A stretch of DNA of 10,331 bases, taken from contig JBCCJA010000089.1 of NCBI GenBank assembly GCA_039045975.1, forward strand, positions 1 through 10,331. The letters run 5' to 3'. The DNA is from JBCCJA01 sp039045975. GTDB taxonomy: Bacteria; Planctomycetota; Planctomycetia; Planctomycetales; Planctomycetaceae. Under the pieces are notes generated by a model. The model was not told the DNA's origin, did not search any database, and saw only the letters and a list, made by a program, of their open reading frames with translations. Numbering within the stretch: the stretch's first letter is position 1; each line of letters opens with the position of its first letter. Made by a program: the position numbers and the translations under genes. Shown in pieces: positions 1 through 7,939 of this stretch.

Positions 1-115
1 CCCCCCCCCACCCCCGGGGGCCCCCGCGGGTTTCAAATGTGGGGGTTTTTCCCTCGCCCCCCCCGGGCGCCCGCCGCGGGCTCGTGATTGCGCTCTCGAC
101 GGCGCGAAACATCGG
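1..115. other. Low-complexity C/G-rich sequence at the window edge
   Basis: No gene is visible. The first 64 bases are dominated by runs of C and G, including the palindromes CCCCCGGGGG (11-20) and GGGGGCCCCC (16-25). On the plus strand CCCCC at 21-25 could pair with GGGGG at 41-45, which is followed at once by TTTTT (46-50). That would make a weak terminator with a 15-base loop for a plus-strand gene lying left of the window. GCCCG (69-73) and CGGGC (77-81) form a short hairpin just past the stop of the minus-strand gene, without a T tract on that strand. The homopolymer richness is unusual even for this GC level and could partly reflect uncertain base calls. Confidence 0.4.
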
Positions 116-1414
116 CTAATCGACGTCGGGCCCGCGGAGACAAAATAGCCGGTCGGTGGTCCGGAGGAACAGTCGCCCGTCGGCATACGCCGGCGTTGCG
201 GAGGAGGGCCCGCCGAGCGGGACGGCGGCGATCTTGCGGAACTCGGGCGACGCCGCGAAGACGTGGACCACGCCGTCGTTGTCGACGGCGAAGACGCGTC
301 CGTCGAGCACGACGGGCGAGGCGTCGAAGCCGCGGCCGACCCGCTCGGTCCAGACGGTCTCGAACGATTCGAGGTCGACGCAGGAGCAGACGCCGTTGTC
401 GCCGCAGAGGAACAGGTGACCGTCGTACGCGACCGGCGTCGGGACGTAGGGCAGGCGTTTCTTGAGCGTGTGGCGGATCTCGCCGGTGTCGCGGTCGATC
501 GCCCAGAGGGCCTTGCCGGCCCCGCCGCCGCCACAGGTCTGGATGACGAGGTCGCCGGCGAGGATCGGGCTGGCGACGACGCGGGCCGGCATCGGCGGCG
601 TCGACCAGAGTTCGGCCCCGTCGCGGACGTCGTACGCACGCACCCCGGCCGAACTGCTCGAGGCGACGACCGCGGTCGGGACCCCGGCCCCGTCCCGCAG
701 GACCAGCGGAGTGGCGTACGCCGACTTCTCGCCGGCGGGGCGTTCGGCCTCCCAGACGACGTCGCCCGTTTTCGCGTCGAGCGCGACGAGCCGGCTGGGG
801 CCGAGGTGGTCGACCGGGATGATCGCGAGCGGTGTGCCGCCGGGGGCCGGCGTCACGACGGCGGGCGATGAGCCGAAGCCGTGCGTCGAGTCTTGGCCCG
901 GGAAGTCACGAGACCACGCACGGGGCTGCGTTTCGCCGGCAATGACGTCGAGGTCTATGCCGGTCACGCTGTGCCCGTCGGGGTCTGCGACCGACACGAC
1001 GTTCAGACCTCCGCCGACGGCGGGCGACCACGACGCGAAGCCGTTCTGTCGATGTAAACCGGCGGGCCGGAAGGCGATCGTTCGTCTCCAGATCTCGCTT
1101 CCGGACGCGACGTCAAGAACCACCAGCCCCGATCCCTTCGCCCTGCCGGTCGACGAGGTGTACGCGATCGAAAGGCGTGCGTCGGCCACGACCGGCGAGC
1201 CGTGGCCCTCGCCCGGCAGGTCGACGACCCAGGCGTAGTCGGCGTCGGTCCACGTGTCGGGGATGCCGGTATTCTCGGCGACGCCGGTGCCGTCCGGGCC
1301 GCGGAAGCGGGGCCAGTCTTCGGCCCGGGCGGTCGTGGCGGCGACGAGGCCGCACAGCACGAGGACGCGGCCGATCGCCGTTGGGCGGGCCTCGGACGGG
1401 GCGGGCGGTATCAT
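116..1414 (-). CDS. Secreted PQQ-like beta-propeller repeat protein
   Basis: The product is 432 residues. The N-terminus carries a signal peptide: a hydrophobic stretch around residues 16-29 ends in ARA, with likely cleavage before Glu32, so the protein should act outside the cytoplasmic membrane. The mature protein opens with DWPRFRGPDGTG (33-44), a block frequent in planctomycete PQQ-repeat proteins. Repeated propeller-blade signatures of the form 'hydrophobic-x-x-D-x-x-(S/T/D)-G-x-x-x-W' follow, near 97-110 (LVVLDVASGSEIWR), 208-221 (RLVALDAKTGDVVW), 258-270, 303-313 and 345-355, with SPxV / TPxV turns between them. This is the PQQ_2 / BamB-like fold. Such a fold usually mediates protein or ligand binding, and bound PQQ cannot be inferred without dehydrogenase residues, which I do not see. 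The start is supported by a Shine-Dalgarno GAGGA (minus strand, 1422-1426) seven bases upstream. It is divergent from the sigma54 activator gene; the 137-base gap shows no convincing promoter. The ligand and role are unknown. Confidence 0.88.
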   Translation of the reverse strand: MIPPAPSEARPTAIGRVLVLCGLVAATTARAEDWPRFRGPDGTGVAENTGIPDTWTDADYAWVVDLPGEGHGSPVVADARLSIAYTSSTGRAKGSGLVVLDVASGSEIWRRTIAFRPAGLHRQNGFASWSPAVGGGLNVVSVADPDGHSVTGIDLDVIAGETQPRAWSRDFPGQDSTHGFGSSPAVVTPAPGGTPLAIIPVDHLGPSRLVALDAKTGDVVWEAERPAGEKSAYATPLVLRDGAGVPTAVVASSSSAGVRAYDVRDGAELWSTPPMPARVVASPILAGDLVIQTCGGGGAGKALWAIDRDTGEIRHTLKKRLPYVPTPVAYDGHLFLCGDNGVCSCVDLESFETVWTERVGRGFDASPVVLDGRVFAVDNDGVVHVFAASPEFRKIAAVPLGGPSSATPAYADGRLFLRTTDRLFCLRGPDVD

Positions 1415-1551
1415 CGGACGGTCCTCGTGAGGGGACGGGACGGCGTGCCGACCGGCCGGCGTCGACGCAGGATGAGAGCCGGCGGGGGCCGTCGCAATCC
1501 CTGTCGGGCACGATCGGCGACGCGGGACATCAGGGCCGAACGGTTGTGGCG

Positions 1552-3519
<1,968 letters not shown>

Positions 3520-3595
3520 CGGGGGGCGGGGCGGCCCGTGTGGCGTTTGCCAAGCGAACGGAAGTGGTTTTCTGGGCAGATTGCGAAAAAAGTTA

Positions 3596-3624
3596 TTGAC
3601 GGATCTGAAGATGTTCGGAATTAT
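3596..3624 (+). promoter_or_regulatory. Sigma70-type promoter for the small acidic protein gene
   Basis: TTGACG (3596-3601, 5 of 6 to TTGACA) is separated by exactly 17 bases from AATTAT (3619-3624, 4 of 6 to TATAAT). An A/T-rich stretch GAAAAAAGTTATT precedes the -35 box, like an UP element, and stands out in this GC-rich window. Transcription would start near 3631, giving a leader of about 150 bases before the ATG at 3781. That leader contains a possible hairpin (TCACGCC at 3642-3648 against GGCGGTGA at 3653-3660, with one bulged base). It lies in the 261-base gap after the sigma54 activator gene, where no other gene is seen. Confidence 0.6.
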
Positions 3625-3780
3625 CCGACGATGCTTGTGCTTCACGCCGGTTGGCGGTGAGCAGACGCAAGTCAAGGTGCGGAACGGCGATCGGTTTTAG
3701 TCCGCCGTCGAGCCTCCGTGGCCGCCGTACCATTAGCCAAATTTTTTCGCCCGGACGGGCAACGGAAGGAGTGCACGAGG

Positions 3781-4044
3781 ATGGCGTTCACGTTTGATTC
3801 GGATGTCGAAGACGAGAAGAAGGCGGAAGTCGGGCTGGATGACGAGTTCGGATATTTCAACGAAGAAGAATTTCTGGCGATGGGCATCATTCCGGCCGAC
3901 CCGACCGACGCCCGGCCGGGCTCGGAAGAGAAGGTGATGATGCTCGCCGCGCGTTACGCCGCGGGTCTCCCGCTGTGGCACGACGAGGACCGTTACGATC
4001 ACGCCCCGGGCATGATCGACCTGTCGCAGTTGGGCGGCGCCTGA
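3781..4044 (+). CDS. Small acidic protein of unknown function (87 aa)
   Basis: I do not recognise a named family. The product is 87 residues and strongly acidic in its first half (DSDVEDE, LDDEFGYFNEEEF). A more ordered-looking second half runs EEKVMMLAARYAAGLPLWHD (residues 49-68) and then EDRYDH (69-74). There is no signal peptide, membrane segment or Cys. The start at ATG 3781 is favoured over the upstream in-frame ATG at 3718 because GGAAGGA (3764-3770) sits ten bases before it, and because the residues between the two are basic and unlike the rest. The gene has its own promoter candidate upstream and a strong terminator 24 bases after its stop, so it is probably transcribed alone. The Trp-His-Asp block and amphipathic helix suggest a folded protein or a protein-binding adaptor; that is inference. 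Good ribosome binding site, promoter and terminator together make it very likely a real gene. Confidence 0.8.
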   Translation: MAFTFDSDVEDEKKAEVGLDDEFGYFNEEEFLAMGIIPADPTDARPGSEEKVMMLAARYAAGLPLWHDEDRYDHAPGMIDLSQLGGA

Positions 4045-4068
4045 CCTGACGGGCTGTTTTTGCGCTCA

Positions 4069-4101
4069 AAGCCCCGCGGGCTTCCGCGGGGCTTCATTTT
4101 T
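4069..4101 (+). terminator. Intrinsic terminator after the small acidic protein gene
   Basis: A perfect 11-bp stem, AAGCCCCGCGG (4069-4079) with CCGCGGGGCTT (4084-4094), has the tetraloop GCTT and is followed by CATTTTT (T run 4097-4101). The stem is followed by T's only on the plus strand. On the minus strand an A tract precedes the stem and only a short AAA follows it, so it acts mainly on the small-protein transcript. It begins 24 bases after the stop codon. Confidence 0.88.
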
Positions 4102-4123
4102 GCGCGGGCGTCGAGGGCGATCT

Positions 4124-4147
4124 GTAGCCCGAGTCCGTCAGGCGAGG
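4124..4147 (+). repeat. REP-like element, copy 1
   Basis: GTAGCCCGAGTCCGTCAGG followed by CGAGG resembles two other intergenic stretches in this window (4257-4287 and the hairpin at 7908-7927, both read on the minus strand). They share the core AGCCC(C)GAG, then a CGTCA or GTGAC step, then a G/C-rich block. It sits between the terminator and the 3' end of greA. I believe related repeats are frequent between planctomycete genes, but I cannot count genome copies from this window. Confidence 0.4.
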
Positions 4148-4256
4148 TTTCGGACGTCTCTGATCGGGGGTTGGGGTGGCAGACCCAAGCTTTGATCGAA
4201 GTTGCCGTGGCGTTCTGTTGCGGCCGTGCGTCGAGCCGCCGCTGCGGTCGGATCTT

Positions 4257-4287
4257 CCCCGGGTCGCCTCGCGTCACCGCTCGGGCT
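4257..4287 (-). repeat. REP-like element, copy 2 (inverted relative to copy 1)
   Basis: Read on the minus strand this is AGCCCGAGCGGTGACGCGAG followed by GCGACCCGGGG. It shares AGCCCGAG and a following GCGAGG with copy 1 at 4124-4147, in the opposite orientation. The CCCG and CGGG ends can pair. It lies 22 bases beyond the greA stop codon and might serve as the 3' end structure of the greA transcript, though no T tract follows on that strand. The 109 bases between the two copies show no gene. Confidence 0.4.
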
Positions 4288-4308
4288 TTCGGGGAGGGCG
4301 CGTGCCGC

Positions 4309-4794
4309 TCAGTCCTCGGGCCAGTCGATCGCGAGGATCTCGACCTCGAGCGTGCCGGAGGGGATTTCGAGTTCCGCCTTCGCGCCGACCTTCTTACCCA
4401 TCAGGCCCTCGGCGACCGGGCTGCTGGTGAGGATCTTCATCGGGTCGGCCGAGTAGTCTTCTTCGCCCGGGCCGACGAGTTCGTACTGCTCTTCGGTGTC
4501 GTCGGAGAGGTCTTTGATCGTGATGATCGCGCCGAAGGCGACTTCGTCTTTCGGCATCGCGCTCTTGTCGACGATGACGCTGTTCGCGAGGCGGGTCTTG
4601 AGCAGGTTGATCTTCGCCTGCGTCATGCCCTGGGCTTCGCGACGGTCGTGGTACTCGGCGTTCTCGCTGAGGTCGCCCTCCTCGCGGGCGACTTTGATCG
4701 CCTCGCGGATCGCGGGCATTTCGACGTCTTCGAGGTGCTTGATCTCGGCGGCGATCTTGTCGTAGCCGGCGCGGGAGATCGGGTTGCGTTCCAT
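4309..4794 (-). CDS. greA: Transcription elongation factor GreA
   Basis: The product is 161 residues (E. coli GreA is 158). It binds RNA polymerase through the secondary channel and stimulates cleavage of the nascent RNA in backtracked complexes. The N-terminal coiled coil (about 1-78) carries GDLSENAEYHDRREAQG (40-56). Asp41 and Glu44 match the tip acidic pair that chelates the second Mg ion in GreA. The C-terminal FKBP-like domain (about 85-161) carries the family block SSPVAEGLMGKKVG (124-137). The start at 4794 is chosen because MERNPISRAGYDKIAAEI aligns with the usual GreA N-terminus and GAGAG lies about eight bases upstream. An in-frame ATG at 4860 would add 22 Pro/Ala-rich residues without a ribosome binding site and is unlikely. 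It stands alone on the minus strand. A strong hairpin lies about 75 bases upstream of its start. The protein looks fully functional. Confidence 0.96.
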   Translation of the reverse strand: MERNPISRAGYDKIAAEIKHLEDVEMPAIREAIKVAREEGDLSENAEYHDRREAQGMTQAKINLLKTRLANSVIVDKSAMPKDEVAFGAIITIKDLSDDTEEQYELVGPGEEDYSADPMKILTSSPVAEGLMGKKVGAKAELEIPSGTLEVEILAIDWPED

Positions 4795-4868
4795 GGCGTC
4801 GGCTCTCGTCTGCGAAGGGTCGAACGCGTCGGCCGCGGGCGGTGTCGGGGCGACGTACACGACGAACG

Positions 4869-4899
4869 ACCGGCGCCGCGTGGGTCACGCGACGCCGGT
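4869..4899. other. Strong hairpin in the greA upstream region
   Basis: ACCGGCG (4869-4875) pairs with CGCCGGT (4893-4899) and CGCGTG (4877-4882) pairs with CACGCG (4886-4891). They are separated by one C/A mismatch, and the loop is GGT. That gives 13 pairs with a three-base loop, centred about 90 bases upstream of the greA start. It has no T tract on either strand, so it is not a standard terminator. It could be a transcript-leader structure of greA or an operator-like palindrome for a dimeric regulator. Confidence 0.5.
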
Positions 4900-5016
4900 C
4901 GGTGGATCTTTAGGCCCTGAGGATACGCGTCGCGGGCGGGAGGTTCACCCTCGCGGGAGTGGGATCGCTCGCTGAAGGTGACTTTCTCGGTCGGGACAAA
5001 GCCCGCCTTCGATCGG

Positions 5017-5080
5017 CTATCCGCCTTCCGCCTTCCGCAAAACACGTTCTTGCGGATCGCGGAGAGCGGACGGCGGATAG
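5017..5080. repeat. Imperfect 22-bp inverted repeat (REP-like palindrome)
   Basis: The left arm (5017-5038, CTATCCGCCTTCCGCCTTCC then GC) and the right arm (5059-5080) are complementary at 19 of 22 positions, with mismatches at arm positions 10, 16 and 17. The 20-base spacer is A/T-richer than its surroundings. The left arm itself contains a short tandem CCGCCTT. The mismatches inside an otherwise exact pairing and the intergenic location suggest a dispersed palindromic repeat. An unrelated palindrome interrupts the argC-argJ block at 6205-6279. Confidence 0.6.
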
Positions 5081-5098
5081 TGGGAACAAAAGAGACGG

Positions 5099-5128
5099 TT
5101 GAAACGGAGCGGCGGCGGCAGCTTCAAT
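5099..5128 (+). promoter_or_regulatory. Candidate sigma70-type promoter for argC
   Basis: TTGAAA (5099-5104, 5 of 6 to TTGACA) is followed after 18 bases by TTCAAT (5123-5128, 4 of 6 to TATAAT). Both hexamers are A/T islands in GC-rich DNA. The predicted start near 5135 falls inside the tandem 14-mer, giving a leader of about 57 bases before the argC ATG at 5192. The -10 match is mediocre. Confidence 0.35.
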
Positions 5129-5131
5129 CGG

Positions 5132-5159
5132 CCTGAAGGCATAACCCTGAAGGCATAAC
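5132..5159 (+). repeat. Perfect tandem 14-bp duplication before argC
   Basis: CCTGAAGGCATAAC occurs twice in direct succession (5132-5145 and 5146-5159) with no mismatch or spacer. The second copy ends 32 bases before the argC start codon. It could be a recent slippage duplication or a pair of binding sites in the argC leader. Confidence 0.9.
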
Positions 5160-5191
5160 AACGTGTCCGAATCCGTCCGCATAGGCAGTGC

Positions 5192-6208
5192 ATGACCGAC
5201 GTCGCCGTCCTGGGCTCGACCGGCTACACGGCCCTGGAGCTGCTCAAGATCCTCGCCCGGCACCCGGGCGTGCGCGTCACCGCGCTGACGACGCGGCAGA
5301 CCGACCGGCCGCATATCGCGTCGATCCACCCGTCGCTGACGGGGCTGTTCGATCTGTGTGCCGAGGATCTGTCGCCGGCCGAAGTCGCGGCCCGGGCGGA
5401 GGTCGTCTTCTGCTGCCTGCCGCACGGGACGAGCATGGCGGCGGTGCCGGAACTGCTCGCGGCCGGGGCTCGGGTGGTGGACCTGTCGGCCGACTACCGG
5501 CTCGACGACCCGGCGGTCTACGCGGAGTGGTACGGGCTGGAGCACACCGACGCGGCCCGGATGACGGAGACGGTTTACGGGCTGCCGGAACTCTCCGGTC
5601 TTCCCGAGAAAATCGCCGACGCGAAGCTCGTCGCGAACCCGGGCTGTTACACGAGCACGTCGATCCTCGGGCTCGCCCCGTTGCTTGAGGCCGGGCTGAT
5701 CGAGCCGGGCGGGATCGTCGTCGACGCGAAGTCGGGCACGAGCGGGGCGGGGCGGAGCCCGAAGCTCGGGACGCTTTACTGTGAGGTAAACGAGAGTTTT
5801 TCGGCCTATGCCGTCGGCACGCACCGGCATCAGCCGGAGATCGACGAGGTGCTTTCCAAGGCGACGGGCAGGGACGTGTCGGTGCTGTTCACGCCGCATC
5901 TGGTGCCGATGGATCGGGGCATCTTGTGCACGATGTACGCGAACCCGACCGGCGACGTGACGGTCGAAGGTCTGATCGAGACAGCGCAGACGTACTACAA
6001 GGGCAAACACTTCGTCCGCGTCGTCGAGCACCTGCCGGCGACGAAGCACGTGGCCCACACGAACTACTGCGACGTGACGTACCGGGTGGCGGGCGGGAAG
6101 GTGATCGCCCTGTCGGCCACTGACAACCTGTTGAAGGGCGCGTCGGGCGTGGCGGTGCAGAATTTAAATTTGATGCTCGGGGCGGACGAGGCGGTGGGAT
6201 TGCTGTAG
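5192..6208 (+). CDS. argC: N-acetyl-gamma-glutamyl-phosphate reductase (ArgC)
   Basis: The product is 338 residues, normal for ArgC type 1. It catalyses the third step of the acetylated arginine pathway: NADPH-dependent reduction of N-acetylglutamyl 5-phosphate to N-acetylglutamate 5-semialdehyde, in the cytoplasm. The N-terminal Rossmann motif GSTGYTALELL (8-18) has Ala where most ArgC proteins have the third Gly (GYTGxEL), a mild deviation. The catalytic Cys152 sits in ANPGCYTS (148-155). The conserved GTHRHQPEI (209-217) supplies the active-site His, and PHLVPMDRGI matches the family C-terminal block. The start ATG at 5192 has AGG (5183-5185) six bases upstream, a weak ribosome binding site. 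It is the first gene of a plus-strand block ending in argJ. Its TAG stop lies inside the left arm of a palindromic repeat (6205-6279). Confidence 0.96.
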   Translation: MTDVAVLGSTGYTALELLKILARHPGVRVTALTTRQTDRPHIASIHPSLTGLFDLCAEDLSPAEVAARAEVVFCCLPHGTSMAAVPELLAAGARVVDLSADYRLDDPAVYAEWYGLEHTDAARMTETVYGLPELSGLPEKIADAKLVANPGCYTSTSILGLAPLLEAGLIEPGGIVVDAKSGTSGAGRSPKLGTLYCEVNESFSAYAVGTHRHQPEIDEVLSKATGRDVSVLFTPHLVPMDRGILCTMYANPTGDVTVEGLIETAQTYYKGKHFVRVVEHLPATKHVAHTNYCDVTYRVAGGKVIALSATDNLLKGASGVAVQNLNLMLGADEAVGLL

Positions 6209-6279
6209 GGCAGACTCCGCCTGCCGGAATTGATAGGCGACGTGCACTCTTATTCGCGGCAGGCGAAGGCCTGCCCTAC
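6205..6279. repeat. REP-like palindrome containing the argC stop codon
   Basis: The left arm GTAGGGCAGACTCCGCCTGC plus CG (6205-6226) is complementary to the right arm CGGCAGGCGAAGGCCTGCCC plus TAC (6257-6279), apart from a few changes in the middle. The spacer is 30 bases. The TAG at positions 2-4 of the left arm is the argC stop codon. Ends reading GTAGGGCAG...CTGCCCTAC are a pattern I associate with planctomycete intergenic repeats, from memory. The repeat fills nearly the whole gap between argC and the next ORF. Confidence 0.75.
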
Positions 6280-6297
6280 GGGACCAAAGGGCGAACA

Positions 6298-6651
6298 ATG
6301 GGCGCACGGAAAAAAGGCCGTTCTCGCTTCGACTACAAGGGACGTGATTTTTTCTGGCGTTTCGACGACACGTGGATTCACGTCTGTTCGTCGGAGAAAG
6401 GGTACGCCGTTTCGTACCTTGGCGTCATTGATTCGTGGATGAAGACGCCGCTTAATCAATCCGTGTTGAAAGTCAGCGGTCCAGACTTTTGCGGTCTGGA
6501 GCACGTGAGAGATCGCCCCGTGTTTGTTGTGCCGCCGCTTTCGATTTACGCGGCGTGGGCAAAGTCGATCGGCTGCGTGGTGAACGAAATTCTGTGCTGG
6601 TCATTCGCCCCAAAGGGTGAGCTGAGTCCGATTGAATGGATGAGTAAATGA
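6298..6651 (+). CDS. Hypothetical protein between argC and argJ (117 aa)
   Basis: I do not recognise this protein. It is 117 residues with a basic start (MGARKKGRSR) and many aromatic residues. Notable segments are DYKGRDFFWRFDDTWIHV (12-29), FCGLEHV and the mildly hydrophobic VFVVPPLSIYAAWAKS (75-90). It has four Cys and no signal peptide or clear membrane span. AGGG (6288-6291) lies six bases before the ATG. Its stop codon overlaps the argJ start as ATGA (6648-6651), the usual sign of translational coupling. Its base composition is clearly lower in GC than the flanking arg genes and its third-codon positions are less GC-biased, which suggests a transferred or recently arisen gene. It could also be a non-functional frame kept open by chance. 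Overlap and ribosome binding site favour a real gene. Confidence 0.65.
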   Translation: MGARKKGRSRFDYKGRDFFWRFDDTWIHVCSSEKGYAVSYLGVIDSWMKTPLNQSVLKVSGPDFCGLEHVRDRPVFVVPPLSIYAAWAKSIGCVVNEILCWSFAPKGELSPIEWMSK

Positions 6652-7838
6652 ATTTCTCGCTTTGCAGTGTTCCTGCCGGCTGGAAGTTCGCCGGCGGTGT
6701 CGCCGGTATTAAAGAATCGGGATCGGCCGATCTGATGGTCGCGGTGTCGGACCGGCCGGCGTCGGCGGCGGGGGTGTTTACGCGGAACCTCGTCGTCGGG
6801 GCGCCGGTGACGGTCGGGCGGGGGCGGGTGCCGGCGGGGGCGGTCCGCGGGGTCGTGATCAATTCGGGGAATGCGAACACGGGGACCGGGGCGAAGGGGC
6901 TCGAGGACGCCCGGGCGATGACGCGGACGCTGGCGGGTGAGATCGGTTGTGACGAGGGCGACGTGCTCGTCTGCTCGACCGGGATCATCGGGCACATGCT
7001 GCCGGTCGAGAAGATCCTCGCGGCGATTCCGGGCGTTTATGAATCGCGGGCCGAGACGCCGGCGGCGGTGCGGGACGCGGCGGCGGCGATGATGACGACC
7101 GATACCTTTCCGAAGGTCGCGTCGCGAGAAATTAAGATCGGCGACGGGACGGTGCGGGTCCTCGGGCTCGCGAAGGGGGCGGCGATGATCGCGCCCGACA
7201 TGGCGACGATGCTCGGGGTCGTCGTGACCGACGCGGTGCTGTCGCCGGAGACGGCCGATGTGATTTTAAAAACGGCGGTCGATGACTCGTTTAATTTGAT
7301 CTCGGTCGACGGGCATACGAGTACGAGCGATACGGTGTTTCTGCTCGCGAACGGGGCTAGCGGTGTCGACGGCGAGGGCAGCGCGGCGTTGGCGTCGGCG
7401 GTCGCGGAAGTCTGCGGCGAACTGGCCGAGATGATCGTGCGGGACGCAGAGGGGGCGGAGCATCTGATCGAGCTGCACGTCGCCGGGGCGGCCGACCGGG
7501 ACGGGGCCGTCACGATCGCGAAGGCGGTCGCGAACAGCGCGCTCGTGAAGACGGCCGTGACCGGCAACGACCCGAACTGGGGGCGGATCGTCTCGGCGGC
7601 GGGATACGCGGGCATGCCGTTCGAGCCGACAGCGGTGTCGCTGTCGGTCGAGGGGGTTTCGGTCTACGAGCGGGGCACGCCGGTCGGGTTCGACGAGGAG
7701 GCGGTGTCGGCGGCGATGCGGGACGGCGACCGGGTGCGGATCGAATTGACGGTCGGCGACGGGCCGGGGCGGGTGCGGTTCCTGACGTCCGACCTGACGG
7801 CCGAGTACGTGCGGCTGAATTCGGAATACACGACGTGA
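6648..7838 (+). CDS. argJ: Bifunctional glutamate N-acetyltransferase / amino-acid acetyltransferase (ArgJ)
   Basis: The product is 396 residues, typical for ArgJ. It transfers acetyl from N-acetylornithine to glutamate, recycling the acetyl group and releasing ornithine. Some members also use acetyl-CoA, which sequence alone does not settle. ArgJ is an N-terminal-nucleophile enzyme that cleaves itself into two chains. The cleavage block KGAAMIAPDMATML (176-189) is present, with Thr187 as the new N-terminus and nucleophile. STGIIG (110-115) matches the oxyanion-hole segment, NSGNANTGTG (72-81) is the family N-terminal signature, and NDPNWGRIVSAAGYAG is the C-terminal one. The protein ends in LNSEYTT, as most ArgJ proteins do. 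The start overlaps the stop of the upstream ORF by four bases, so translation is probably coupled. With argC it provides steps of the cyclic ornithine route; argB and argD are not in the window. It looks functional. Confidence 0.96.
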   Translation: MNFSLCSVPAGWKFAGGVAGIKESGSADLMVAVSDRPASAAGVFTRNLVVGAPVTVGRGRVPAGAVRGVVINSGNANTGTGAKGLEDARAMTRTLAGEIGCDEGDVLVCSTGIIGHMLPVEKILAAIPGVYESRAETPAAVRDAAAAMMTTDTFPKVASREIKIGDGTVRVLGLAKGAAMIAPDMATMLGVVVTDAVLSPETADVILKTAVDDSFNLISVDGHTSTSDTVFLLANGASGVDGEGSAALASAVAEVCGELAEMIVRDAEGAEHLIELHVAGAADRDGAVTIAKAVANSALVKTAVTGNDPNWGRIVSAAGYAGMPFEPTAVSLSVEGVSVYERGTPVGFDEEAVSAAMRDGDRVRIELTVGDGPGRVRFLTSDLTAEYVRLNSEYTT

Positions 7839-7907
7839 CGGGACGGGCGGGGCGGGGGCCGTTAGGGTGCATCGTTCTGTGGGAGTTTCGTTCTACGTCG
7901 CAAGTAT

Positions 7908-7938
7908 CCCCGGGCTGACGCTCGGGGCTCGCCTTTTT
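7908..7938 (+). terminator. Hairpin plus T5 after argJ, possible terminator or REP-like copy 3
   Basis: CCCCGGGC (7908-7915) pairs with GCTCGGGG (7920-7927), eight pairs including one G-U, with the loop TGAC. CTCGCC and then TTTTT (7934-7938) follow. The T run is six bases from the stem, so termination may be weak. Read on the minus strand, the stretch GAGCCCCGAGCGTCAGC resembles the REP-like copies at 4124-4147 and 4257-4287. The start codon of the next gene follows the T run after one base, so this structure also sits where its ribosome binding site should be. Confidence 0.45.
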
Positions 7939-7939
7939 G

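Larger units (their letters stand above)
4795..5191. other. Intergenic region between divergent greA and argC
   Basis: These 397 bases hold no convincing gene. Short open frames here are Arg-, Pro- and Ser-rich shadows without ribosome binding sites. The contents are the hairpin at 4869-4899, an inverted repeat at 5017-5080, a promoter candidate for argC at 5099-5128 and a perfect tandem 14-mer at 5132-5159. No E. coli-style ARG box is visible. A minus-strand promoter for greA must lie here, but I could not pick one confidently in the GC-rich sequence. Confidence 0.6.

Noticed and set aside
1500..1525. A possible sigma54 -24/-12 promoter (GGGCACGATCGGC) before the activator gene
   Set aside because: The GG and GC elements do not have the required ten-base separation and the TTGC part is missing.
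4795..4860. A longer GreA starting at the ATG at 4860
   Set aside because: The extra 22 residues are Pro/Ala-rich and absent from GreA proteins, there is no ribosome binding site, and the internal start matches the family N-terminus.
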